This document shows, piece after piece, positions 17,524 through 24,999 of a stretch of 50,264 nucleotides of DNA (position 1 is its first letter; every line of letters starts with the position of its first letter). The position numbers were made by a program, and so were the translations under genes. This stretch comes from Candidatus Sumerlaeia bacterium (GTDB taxonomy: Bacteria > Sumerlaeota > Sumerlaeia > JABWBI01), in the NCBI GenBank assembly GCA_013360565.1, contig JABWBI010000003.1, forward strand, positions 1 through 50,264, written 5' to 3'. The notes under the pieces were generated by a model. The model made no database searches. It had not been told where the DNA came from and saw nothing but the letters and a program-made list of their open reading frames with translations.

Positions 17524-18848
17524 CGCTCCCCCTCCGCAGGAGGCTCCGCCGGTGTCACCCGCTGAAGCAGCAGCTCTTCGATCACGGGGCCTGCCATCTG
17601 GCGGACGGTGAAGCGCCAGCCCTCGGCCACGAGCGACTCGCCCTCCTCTGGGATGTGCCCCAGCGTGTTGATCACGAAGCCGCTCACCGTTCTTGCGCGG
17701 TCGTCGTGCAGCCGGAGCTCAATCTGCTCTTCGATCTCCCAGAGCTCGGTTCTTCCCCGCACGAGCCAGCTTCCCTCGCCGCCGGGGCGGATGGCCTCCT
17801 CGACGGCCTGTCCGGCGGCCTCTTGCTCCGCTGTTTCCATTTCGCCGAAGACGGCCTCGACCAGGTCGTTGAGCGTCACGATTCCCTTGTTGCCGCCGTA
17901 CTCGTCGACGACGACGGCGAGGAACACCTGATTCTTCCGGAACGTCTCCAGCAGATCCGCCAGCCGCGTGTCCGGGGAGACCACGAGCGGCTGCCGGAGC
18001 AACTCGGTCCACGGATGCTCCGGCTGGAGAAGGAAGTCGCGGTAGTGAAGGAAACCGAGAATCTTGTCGGGCGATGTCTCACACACGAGGAGACGCGAGT
18101 GGCCGCCGCGCTCGAAGGCCGCGGCAACCTCGTCGCGCGGGTCGCCGCGCTCGACCCAGTCGAGCTCGGTCCTGGGTGTCATGATGTCCTCTGCCGTGCT
18201 GTTGCCGAAGTCCAGGACCCCCTCGACCATCTCGCGCTCGTCCTCCTCGAGTGTCCCTCCCGGTCCACCCAGCGTGACGAGGTTCTGGAACTCGAGCTCC
18301 GCGACGAGGGGCCCTCTCCATCCCTCCTTTGATCCCATCAGACGCAGCACCACGCTGCTGAACGCCGAGAGCATCAGGCGGAAGGGGAGCAGCGCGAGCG
18401 TCAGCGCATAGACCGGCGGACACAGCCAGAGCAGAGTGCGTTCGCTCAGCCGCGCCGCCACGGCGCGGGGCAGGACTTCTCCGGCGAGGAGGATCAGAGG
18501 TCCGGCCGTCACCAGTGTGAGCAGCGTCTGGCTCGCCGGGGAGAGGCCGGGCAGGACTCGCTGCCAGATCATCACCGCCACGATCGCTGCCCCGAGGTTG
18601 GCGACGAGATCGCCGAGAAGAAGCCCCGCCATCGCCGCCTCGCGGTCGGCCAGCAGCCGTCCGGCGGCGAAGGGGATCGCGCGCCCCTTGTCCCGCAGTG
18701 AGCGCAGGTGGGGGAGACCGAAAATGGCGGTCTCCGCCGCCGACACGAGAGCCGAGAGGAGGAGGAGTGCGACGAAGAGCGCCCCGAGCGCCAAGACGCC
18801 AGGACCGGCCAACATTGGCAAGCTGTGAGAACCGAGAGGATCAGGCAT
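17520..18848 (-). CDS. CorC/HlyC (CNNM)-type membrane protein with CBS pair, copy 1
   Basis: 442 residues from the ATG at 18848 (an in-frame TTG at 18881 is possible). A DUF21 membrane domain (ALVSAAETAIFGLPHL near residues 30-45; several helices to about 150) precedes a CBS pair starting DFGNSTAEDIMTPRTELDWV, with VVVDEYGGNKGIVTLNDLVEAVFGE in the second motif, and a CorC-associated C-terminal domain (RTVSGFVINTLGHIPEEGES). Same family as the next gene and coupled to it by a 4-base overlap. Known members act in divalent cation homeostasis at the inner membrane. Why they precede pilT is not clear from sequence. Confidence 0.88.
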   Translation of the reverse strand: MPDPLGSHSLPMLAGPGVLALGALFVALLLLSALVSAAETAIFGLPHLRSLRDKGRAIPFAAGRLLADREAAMAGLLLGDLVANLGAAIVAVMIWQRVLPGLSPASQTLLTLVTAGPLILLAGEVLPRAVAARLSERTLLWLCPPVYALTLALLPFRLMLSAFSSVVLRLMGSKEGWRGPLVAELEFQNLVTLGGPGGTLEEDEREMVEGVLDFGNSTAEDIMTPRTELDWVERGDPRDEVAAAFERGGHSRLLVCETSPDKILGFLHYRDFLLQPEHPWTELLRQPLVVSPDTRLADLLETFRKNQVFLAVVVDEYGGNKGIVTLNDLVEAVFGEMETAEQEAAGQAVEEAIRPGGEGSWLVRGRTELWEIEEQIELRLHDDRARTVSGFVINTLGHIPEEGESLVAEGWRFTVRQMAGPVIEELLLQRVTPAEPPAEGER

Positions 18849-18979
18849 GGACCAGAGGTCCGTGCCCGGGAAGGCAGGCAAGGCAGTCTTCGGAGTTCAT
18901 GGGCCAGATGAGGAGACCGTAGTGAAACCCCTCGCCCCGCTTCAATCCCTTTCTCGGGTCGCGAGCCGGACGGGTCGCC

Positions 18980-19939
18980 TCAGTCCTCGTCGTCCTCGCC
19001 ATCCTTCGTGCATCCGTCGCACAGCATTCCCTTCACGGCCCCCGTCAGGAATCGGGCGCGGTACTCGCGGTACTTGGGCCCCCGCCAGATGTCCGCAATG
19101 GTGTCTCTGGAGGCATCACCCATCACGCCCACCTGCTCCCAGTCGGCGCAGCACTGCACGAGGCGACCGTCCCAGAGGATGTAGACCTGGTTGAACATCC
19201 GGTTGCACCAGTCGTAGGCGCGGAGTGGGCGCACGGCGATCGCGTCGGACTTGATGTGGCGATGGTGCCCGCGGTTCTCGAGCTGGTTCACGTGGATTTT
19301 CACGCCGCGCTCGGCCCAGAAGGCGCGGATGGCATCGAGCTGGCTGTGGATCTCCGTCGTGTCGAGCATCACGACGCGGATGCGCGTCCTGTACCTGCCC
19401 TCGTCGCGCAGCCGGACCATGCGCTCGACGTTCTCCACCGTCTTGTCGAGCTTGAGGTGCATCACCCGCTCATAGACGGCCGGGTCGATCCCCTGGACCG
19501 AGAAGTTGATGCGGTCGAGGCCCGCGTCGAGGAGGCCCTTGGCCATCCGCTCGTTGCACGCGTTGCCGTGTGAGTTGATCTTCGTGTACTGGTGCGGCTG
19601 CTTGCGCGAGGTGATGTGGGCCACCCGCTCGGGGAGATGCTTGTCGAGCAGCGGCTCGTTCATCAGGTAGGGGGAGATGCGTCGCACCACCGACGCCGCC
19701 GTGACCTCGTCGACGATGCGGCGGAACAGGTCCATATCCATCGGCCGACCCATGGGGATGTCCCGCTCGGTCTTCTGGTTGGGGCAGAAAATGCAGTTGG
19801 CGTTGCAGCCTGAGATCGTCTGGATTTGCACGTTGACGGGGAAGCCGGGCAGGGGCTCGCGCTTGTCGATGTGGCGGAACTTCAGCCGCGTCAGCGGTCC
19901 AGCGAGCTCAGGGACGTAGTACTTGGGCGGCATCCACAT
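18980..19939 (-). CDS. Radical SAM protein with SPASM-like C-terminal domain
   Basis: 319 residues. The radical SAM cluster motif is C45-x3-C49-x2-C52 (SGCNANCIFCPNQ). Mid sequence has INSHGNACNE and INFSVQGIDPAVYERVM, the barrel segments of the SPASM/twitch group. The C-terminus has the cluster-binding cysteines of a SPASM or twitch domain (DWCNRMF, VQCCADWEQ, MLCDGC) and ends in an acidic GEDDED tail. Such enzymes modify peptides or proteins or mature enzyme partners. No short precursor peptide lies next to it. Start codon choice (19939 or 19933) is open. Transcribed away from the CorC operon, 131 bases ahead of it. Confidence 0.85.
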   Translation of the reverse strand: MWMPPKYYVPELAGPLTRLKFRHIDKREPLPGFPVNVQIQTISGCNANCIFCPNQKTERDIPMGRPMDMDLFRRIVDEVTAASVVRRISPYLMNEPLLDKHLPERVAHITSRKQPHQYTKINSHGNACNERMAKGLLDAGLDRINFSVQGIDPAVYERVMHLKLDKTVENVERMVRLRDEGRYRTRIRVVMLDTTEIHSQLDAIRAFWAERGVKIHVNQLENRGHHRHIKSDAIAVRPLRAYDWCNRMFNQVYILWDGRLVQCCADWEQVGVMGDASRDTIADIWRGPKYREYRARFLTGAVKGMLCDGCTKDGEDDED

Positions 19940-20027
19940 GAATTTCCGATGAAGTCCACCGACCCTGGCATTCGCCCTCCGCGGTTGGCAAGGGGAGAAT
20001 CATCGACCGAACGGGGCCGCCGTTCGC

Positions 20028-21272
20028 TCAGTGGTACTGGGCCGCCGTGAAGACGGTCAGCGTCGCAGGGACGGTCGTGTCGCGGATTCGAAGCACGCGG
20101 CCGTTTCCGCTGTCTGCGTAGTGAACGACGTAGAGCTCCCGGTTGACGTCCTCGCCGAAGGACGAGACCAGGAACGTGTTGTCGAGCGCCTCGACGGCGG
20201 ACGAAGACCAGGTGGACGGCCCCGTCGGCGCCAGCGTCCAGATGCGACCCGAGTTGTAGTCGGCGAAGAAATAGTACCCCTGGAGGTTCGGATAGGCCGC
20301 GCCGCGGTAGACGTAGCCCCCGGTGATCGAGAGGTTGCCGTTGGGGTTGGAGGTGTGGGCGTAGACGTGGACGGGGAACGTCGTCCCGCCGATGGCCGGG
20401 CCGAGGACGGGGACGTTGCCCTCGTAATTGCGCCAGCCGAAGTTCAGGCCGGCCGTCGCGGCGGGGACGATGTTGACCTCCTCCCAGAGCCCCTGACCCA
20501 CGTCGGCGATGAAGAACATCCCGGTCGTGAAGTCGAAGGAGTTCCGCCACGGATTGCGCAGGCCGTAGTGGTAGATCTCGTCGGCCCCCGCCACGCCGAT
20601 GAAGGGATTGCCCGGGGGATTCGTGTAGGAGGAGCCGCTGACATCGAGGCGGAGCATGTCGCCGAGGAGATTCGTGGTGTCCTGGGCATTCCCGATCCCG
20701 GCCGTGTGGCCGGTGCCCGAGTCGTTCGAGGCGCCGCCGTCGCCGATGGCCATGTAGAGGTATCCGTCGGGGCCGAACCCGATCCACCCGCCGTTGTGAT
20801 TCGACTGCGGCTGGCTCTGGGTGAGAATCGGTGTCCCCGATGTGTTCGCCGTGTTCGAGCCCACGCTCGGCACGGTGTAGCGTGAGAGCACCGAGGCCCC
20901 GGTGACTCGGTCGGTGTACGACACATAGAACCGCAGGCTCGTGGCGAAGTCGGGCGGGAACGCCAAACCCAGCAGGCCGCGCTCATTCCCCGGCGAGAGC
21001 GGTGTCGAGATCAGGTTGAGGCCGCTCGGGCTCAGATCGAGGAAGTCGGTTCCCAGGACCGTGCCCGAGTTGATGATCCGGATTCGTCCGCGCTGCTCGA
21101 CGACGAAGAGCCGCGTGTCCCCGGCCACGCCGGTGTTGGTCACATAGACCGGCATGCTGAAGCCCGTGGCGATCTGATCCAGCGTGATGGAGATGGCCGC
21201 CGGCGAAGACACGGTGGCTGCCCAGGCGAGTCCGAGGGCCAAGGCCCGGCGACCCGGTGTGCGACGATGCAT
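20028..21272 (-). CDS. Secreted PQQ-type glucose/sorbosone dehydrogenase-like beta-propeller
   Basis: 414 residues with an N-terminal signal peptide (MHRRTPGRRALALGLAWAATVSSPAA). The body matches GSDH/YliI-like six-blade propellers: RLFVVEQRGRIRI, ERGLLGLAFPPDF, QSNHNGGWIGFGPDGYLYMAIGDGG (the His is the catalytic base in PQQ glucose dehydrogenases), GLRNPWRNSFD, VGQGLWEEVN, and GGYVYRG. Related proteins oxidise aldose sugars with PQQ or have lost the activity. The C-terminus TVPATLTVFTAAQYH resembles the end of the CHRD protein (44071-44940). The longer frame upstream has no support; the ATG at 21272 opens the signal peptide. Exported; substrate unknown. Confidence 0.85.
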   Translation of the reverse strand: MHRRTPGRRALALGLAWAATVSSPAAISITLDQIATGFSMPVYVTNTGVAGDTRLFVVEQRGRIRIINSGTVLGTDFLDLSPSGLNLISTPLSPGNERGLLGLAFPPDFATSLRFYVSYTDRVTGASVLSRYTVPSVGSNTANTSGTPILTQSQPQSNHNGGWIGFGPDGYLYMAIGDGGASNDSGTGHTAGIGNAQDTTNLLGDMLRLDVSGSSYTNPPGNPFIGVAGADEIYHYGLRNPWRNSFDFTTGMFFIADVGQGLWEEVNIVPAATAGLNFGWRNYEGNVPVLGPAIGGTTFPVHVYAHTSNPNGNLSITGGYVYRGAAYPNLQGYYFFADYNSGRIWTLAPTGPSTWSSSAVEALDNTFLVSSFGEDVNRELYVVHYADSGNGRVLRIRDTTVPATLTVFTAAQYH

Positions 21273-21466
21273 GGAGTGGAAACCTCGTGACGTGGTGCAG
21301 GGGCGAGAGGGGCGGGGGAGCAGCCACCCTCTGATCGGGAATGAGCCCCACGGACCCTCCCCGGTGTCGAGAGGGGGCTCTGCCAAGGCCTCGCGGGCCC
21401 CGGAAGTCCACGATATTCGGACCGGGCCCCGGCGGGCAAACACTTTTGCGCGGGCCCCCGCCACGG

Positions 21467-21496
21467 TTGACATTCGCGCCTCCCCCCGAGTTGAAT
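21467..21496 (+). promoter_or_regulatory. Possible promoter for the DUF6677-like gene
   Basis: TTGACA (21467-21472), 18-base spacer, TTGAAT (21491-21496). The -35 is perfect and the -10 is partial. The transcript would start within about 10 bases of the ATG at 21513, i.e. almost leaderless, matching the absence of a ribosome site. Confidence 0.3.
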
Positions 21497-21512
21497 GGGC
21501 GGCTCCCGCGCC

Positions 21513-21974
21513 ATGCCCCCTGCCGAGACCAATGCCGCCCCTCTGCCTTCTCGCCCGCTCGGCGAGACTGTCGGCAGCCTTCTCGCCGCGTGGCTGATTC
21601 CCGGTCTTGGCCATATCCTTCACCGGGACGTGCTGCGAGGCATCTTTCAGTTCGTTCTCATCCAGGTGACGTTCGGGCTGGGCCTCCTCCTTCACGGCGC
21701 CGTGCTCTGGCCCGCCTACAACCCCCTGGACTGGGGCGCGAATGCGATGAACATCTTGACGTTCGTGATCCAGCTGGCCAACGGCTTGGCCGCGCTCCTG
21801 TGCCTCGCGGTCAGCCAGGCCTTTCCGGGCTGGGCAGAGGCCACACGGGCCCACGCCCTCTTCGAGCTGGGATCGGTCTACCTCTTGATTTCGGGGGCGA
21901 TGAACAGCTTCACCGTCGGGGCACTCTTCGACCGCCACCTGCGCTGGGGGCGCGCTCCCCTGCCCCCTCTCTGA
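21513..21974 (+). CDS. DUF6677-like small integral membrane protein
   Basis: About 153 residues from the ATG at 21513 (an alternative ATG at 21495 adds 6). The opening LAAWLIPGLGHILHRDVLRGIFQFVLIQ and ending LFELGSVYLLISGAMNSFTVGALFDRHLR match a family of membrane proteins of unknown function that start with 'AWLIPGLGH' and end with 'GxxYxxxAGxxNxxxxxD'. Three or four hydrophobic helices. No clear ribosome site. The next small membrane protein starts 2 bases after the stop, so they are translationally coupled. No function is known to me. Confidence 0.7.
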   Translation: MPPAETNAAPLPSRPLGETVGSLLAAWLIPGLGHILHRDVLRGIFQFVLIQVTFGLGLLLHGAVLWPAYNPLDWGANAMNILTFVIQLANGLAALLCLAVSQAFPGWAEATRAHALFELGSVYLLISGAMNSFTVGALFDRHLRWGRAPLPPL

Positions 21975-21976
21975 CC

Positions 21977-22186
21977 ATGGCTGTCCCTCACGCCCTGCTT
22001 CATATACTGTCGTTGCTGTACTTAGCAACGGTGATCTCGCTTGTCCTGGGCTTGAACGAGCAGGGGACATGGGAGGGAATCCGGCGGGAGTGGCGGCGGC
22101 GGTGGCTCAAGCTTGTCGGGGTCCTGGGGGGGATTGCGGCGGCCACGATGGCCCTGACACTCGCCTCGAGCTGGCTGTCGACGTGA
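21977..22186 (+). CDS. Small two-helix membrane protein (69 aa)
   Basis: MAVPHALLHILSLLYLATVI... Two hydrophobic helices (about residues 6-26 and 46-64) flank a basic cytoplasmic-looking loop (RREWRRRWLK). It starts 2 bases after the stop of the DUF6677-like gene. That spacing and the GC-rich third positions support it despite its size. Function unknown; a partner subunit for the preceding protein is the natural guess. Confidence 0.65.
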   Translation: MAVPHALLHILSLLYLATVISLVLGLNEQGTWEGIRREWRRRWLKLVGVLGGIAAATMALTLASSWLST

Positions 22187-22205
22187 TGATCTGACAGATT
22201 TGGGC

Positions 22206-22233
22206 TTGACAGGCGCTCGTTTCCGGGCTGAAT
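22206..22233 (+). promoter_or_regulatory. Possible promoter of pseudopilin 2
   Basis: TTGACA at 22206-22211 (consensus -35) followed after 16 bases by CTGAAT (22228-22233). The leader to the ATG at 22301 would be about 60 bases. The -10 is poor. Confidence 0.35.
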
Positions 22234-22300
22234 GGAGTGCAAATCTTCCTCGGCAGGCGCCTTGGAAGGATTTGGCCCTAGAAGGGAGGGATTAGTTCAC

Positions 22301-22942
22301 ATGTTCAAGAAAATGCGTGGGTTCACACTGATCGAACTTCTGATCGTTGTGGCCATCATCGCCATCCTGGCAGCCATCGCGGTGCCCAACTTCCTCGAGG
22401 CTCAGGTGCGCGCGAAGGTCTCGCGTGTGCGCTCGGATCTGCGCTCCCTCGCCACGGCGCTGGAGTCCTACTTCATCGATAACAACGCCTATCCGGTGTA
22501 CACGACGGCGCAGATGGGCACGCCCAATGCCAACTTCATGCTTGGCACGGGCGCCAGTCTCCTGCCGACCTTCCGTGTCCGCGTCAGTGGCGCGGCGAAC
22601 GAGCAGTACCAGACGCTGACGACGCCCCAGGCGTACATCACGTCGTACTTCACGGACCCCTTCGCGCTCACCCGCGGTCTCACCTTCTCGTACTACACCG
22701 ACACGGCTGGCTGGATCGTCTGGTCGCTGGGTCCGGACAGCGACGAGAACAACGGTGCTGTCTCGGTTGTCGCCTCCGATCTCGGCCCCGGCCGGGCGTA
22801 CGAGACGGTCTACAACAGCGCCATCTCGCAGCCGTCGCTGACGCTCATCGCCTTCAGCAACACGGGCGGTGGCAATGCGTACACCTACGACCCGACCAAC
22901 GGCACGACCTCCGAGGGCGACGTCTACCGCGTCCGCCAGTGA
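22301..22942 (+). CDS. Type II secretion-like pseudopilin (prepilin N-terminal domain), copy 2
   Basis: 213 residues. Leader MFKKMRG with a classical Gly7-Phe8 cleavage site, then FTLIELLIVVAIIAILAAIA; E12 is the +5 Glu. The body has NFLEAQVRAKVSRVRSDLRSL and WIVWSLGPDSDENN and ends with TYDPTNGTTSEGDVYRVRQ. The C-terminal YDPTNGT block and the S-(I/L)-GPD block are shared with the pseudopilin at 14454-15164. A GGGAGGG site precedes the ATG at 22301, and a strong terminator follows the stop. It is a single-gene unit. Confidence 0.94.
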   Translation: MFKKMRGFTLIELLIVVAIIAILAAIAVPNFLEAQVRAKVSRVRSDLRSLATALESYFIDNNAYPVYTTAQMGTPNANFMLGTGASLLPTFRVRVSGAANEQYQTLTTPQAYITSYFTDPFALTRGLTFSYYTDTAGWIVWSLGPDSDENNGAVSVVASDLGPGRAYETVYNSAISQPSLTLIAFSNTGGGNAYTYDPTNGTTSEGDVYRVRQ

Positions 22943-22971
22943 TTCATCGCTCCTGCTGAAGGAGCAACCCC

Positions 22972-23008
22972 GGGCGAGTGGCTCACCGGCCACTCGCCCT
23001 CTTTTTTT
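22972..23008 (+). terminator. Intrinsic terminator after pseudopilin 2
   Basis: 11-bp perfect stem (22972-22982 with 22989-22999; GGGCGAGTGGC/GCCACTCGCCC), a 6-base loop, then a run of 7 T at 23002-23008. Confidence 0.95.
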
Positions 23009-23076
23009 CTCTCGCCCCCGGCTGGCGAGTCTCACACACTGCGGCGGGCCAGAGCACGCCTCTCTGGATCTCGTCC

Positions 23077-24207
23077 ATGGGCCCCTTTCCTGTCACGCGC
23101 CTCATCACCTGGCTTCCCGTGGGCGGCATCGAGCGCCGCCTTGTCGCTGTCCTGCCCCAGCTCGACCGCACCCTCTTCGCTCCCCGCCTGATCTGCCTCC
23201 GTGAGCGTGGTCCCCTGGCCGATGAGCTCGAGGCCTCTGGCGTGCCCGTGAGCGTGGTTCCCTTCCGGTCCCGGCTCAGCCCTGCGGCGATCTGGCGGCT
23301 TGCCCGGGCGCTCCGCGGGTCGGTCATCGTGCACGCGCACATGTACCGGGCGAATGTGCCGGGGACGATCGCGGCTCGCTTGGCAGGCGTCCCGGTGATT
23401 CTGGGCCAAGTCCACAATGTCGACACGTGGCAGACCGGGCGGCAGCGTCTGATGGACCGGCTGACCGCACGCCGCCGCACCGCCACGATCGCCGTCTCGC
23501 GCCGGGTGCAGGAGGACGTCTGCCGCACGCTTCGACTGCCTCCCGAACGCGTGCCCGTGCTGCACAACGGCATCGACTTGGCGCCCTTCCGTGCCCCGCT
23601 GGACCGCGAGGCGCTCCGGGCCGAGCTCGGACTGCGCTCCGATCAGGTGGCGGTCCTCTGCGCCGCTCGACTTCATCCGCAGAAGAACCACCGCGGCCTT
23701 CTCCAGGCACTCGTGCGCTTGCCCTCTGCGCTTCCGCCCTGGCGATGCCTCGTCGCCGGCGACGGTCCCGAGCGGGCGAATCTCGAACAGCTGGCTGTCG
23801 CCCACGGCCTTCAGCACCGCGTCGTCTTCCTCGGCCAGCGTCACGACGTGCCGCGCCTGATGCGCGCGTGCGACCTCTCGGTCCTGCCCTCGGACAAGGA
23901 GGGCTTCTCAAACACCGTGCTCGAGAGCCTCGCCGCGGGCCTTCCCGTTGTCGCCACTGATGTCGGGGGCAACGCCGAGGCCATTGAGCACGGTGTCAGC
24001 GGCTTCCTCACCGGCCGCGCCGATGTGGAGGATCTGGCCGAGCGTCTCGCGCAGCTGATCGCCGACGCCGGGCTCCGCCGCCGGATGGCCGCCGCTGCGC
24101 TGGCCGCCGCCCCGCGCTTCAGCCTTGAGTCGATGGTGAGTGAGACTCAGAAGCTCTATCTCCGGCTCTTGCGCGAGGCGCGGCCCCGGTGGTCTTCCGC
24201 CTCATGA
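23077..24207 (+). CDS. Glycosyltransferase family 4 (GT-B fold)
   Basis: 376 residues. N-terminal half with the glycine-rich loop LPVGGIERR (donor/acceptor side) and HAHMYRANVPG; C-terminal half VLCAARLHPQKNHRGLLQAL and the EGFSNTVLESLAAGLPVVATD block, the E-x7-E signature of retaining GT4 enzymes. Transfers a sugar from a nucleotide donor to a lipid- or polysaccharide-linked acceptor on the cytoplasmic face. The start at 23077 follows the pseudopilin terminator. The ATG of the next gene overlaps its stop by 4 bases, so the two are coupled. Acceptor unknown. Confidence 0.88.
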   Translation: MGPFPVTRLITWLPVGGIERRLVAVLPQLDRTLFAPRLICLRERGPLADELEASGVPVSVVPFRSRLSPAAIWRLARALRGSVIVHAHMYRANVPGTIAARLAGVPVILGQVHNVDTWQTGRQRLMDRLTARRRTATIAVSRRVQEDVCRTLRLPPERVPVLHNGIDLAPFRAPLDREALRAELGLRSDQVAVLCAARLHPQKNHRGLLQALVRLPSALPPWRCLVAGDGPERANLEQLAVAHGLQHRVVFLGQRHDVPRLMRACDLSVLPSDKEGFSNTVLESLAAGLPVVATDVGGNAEAIEHGVSGFLTGRADVEDLAERLAQLIADAGLRRRMAAAALAAAPRFSLESMVSETQKLYLRLLREARPRWSSAS

Positions 24208-24923
24208 AGCGGACGGCGATGCGAAGGATGGCGGGATGGATGTCAGCCGCCACCGTTGTTTCCATTTCCCTTGTTGCCGCCCAGCCCCACCCGTGCGCCT
24301 TCACCGTGGAGCCAGTGACTGTGGACGGTGTGCTGGACGAGGCGGTCTGGCGCGAGGCGCCGCCGCTCGCCTTCTGGGCGCCGGTGACGCAGGCCACGCC
24401 GCGCTCGAGGGCCTGGGCGCGGATGGCGTGGTCGAGCGACGAGCTCTTCGTCGCCTTCAGCGCCTCGGACGAGCACCTGTGGGCGACCCGGACGGTGCGC
24501 GACACCGACACCTTCCGGGACGACTGCTTCGAGGTCTTCGTGATGCCACGCGAGCCGCGGTTCGGCTACCACGCCTTCGAGACCAATCTGCTCGGAGTCA
24601 CGCACGATGGCTTGGCCGGGGCCGGCGGTGCCCGCTGGGATGGCGAGGGCGTCCGGTTCGCGCCGCGGACGGAGGGAACGGCGAACGTCTCAGAGGACCT
24701 CGACACGGGCTGGGCGATGGAGGTGGCGATACCCTTCCTCTCGCTCGACGCTCTCGGCAGTCAGCGGCCTCGGCCGGGAGACATGTGGCGATTCAATCTG
24801 GCGCGGCGGGACGTCGATCCCCGCTGGCCTGGCGGTTTCGATCTCTCCTGCACGGCGCCCGTCTCCGTGGGGAATTTCCACCACTGGGTCGACTGGGGAC
24901 AGATGGTGTTCACCGCCCCCTGA
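24204..24923 (+). CDS. CBM9-like secreted carbohydrate-binding protein
   Basis: 239 residues with a signal-peptide-like start (MKRTAMRRMAGWMSAATVVSISLVAAQP). The mature part FTVEPVTVDGVLDEAVWREAPPL, DDCFEVFVMPREPRFGYHAFE and GWAMEVAIPFLSLDAL follows the CBM9 (sugar-binding/DOMON-like) layout, and the late FNLARRDVDPRWPGG is also typical. Such modules bind sugar ends or heme-like ligands outside the cell. Coupled to the GT4 gene by ATGA overlap. No catalytic domain is attached, so it may be a bare binding protein. Confidence 0.82.
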   Translation: MKRTAMRRMAGWMSAATVVSISLVAAQPHPCAFTVEPVTVDGVLDEAVWREAPPLAFWAPVTQATPRSRAWARMAWSSDELFVAFSASDEHLWATRTVRDTDTFRDDCFEVFVMPREPRFGYHAFETNLLGVTHDGLAGAGGARWDGEGVRFAPRTEGTANVSEDLDTGWAMEVAIPFLSLDALGSQRPRPGDMWRFNLARRDVDPRWPGGFDLSCTAPVSVGNFHHWVDWGQMVFTAP

Positions 24924-24930
24924 GCGCGCG

Positions 24931-24936
24931 TTGACA
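24931..24936 (+). promoter_or_regulatory. Possible -35 box ahead of the alanine symporter
   Basis: Exact TTGACA, 64 bases before the ATG at 25000. No acceptable -10 at 16-18 bases (CATCTG is the best). Low confidence. Confidence 0.22.
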
Positions 24937-24999
24937 GTTCCACGTCGCGCTGCCATCTGTGAGTCCTGCATCTCATCGACGACCTGCGGGAGCGCGCCC

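Noticed and set aside
21273-22070. Upstream extension of the GSDH-like gene
   Set aside because: No signal or domain in it, and it overlaps the DUF6677-like gene. A signal peptide begins at 21272.
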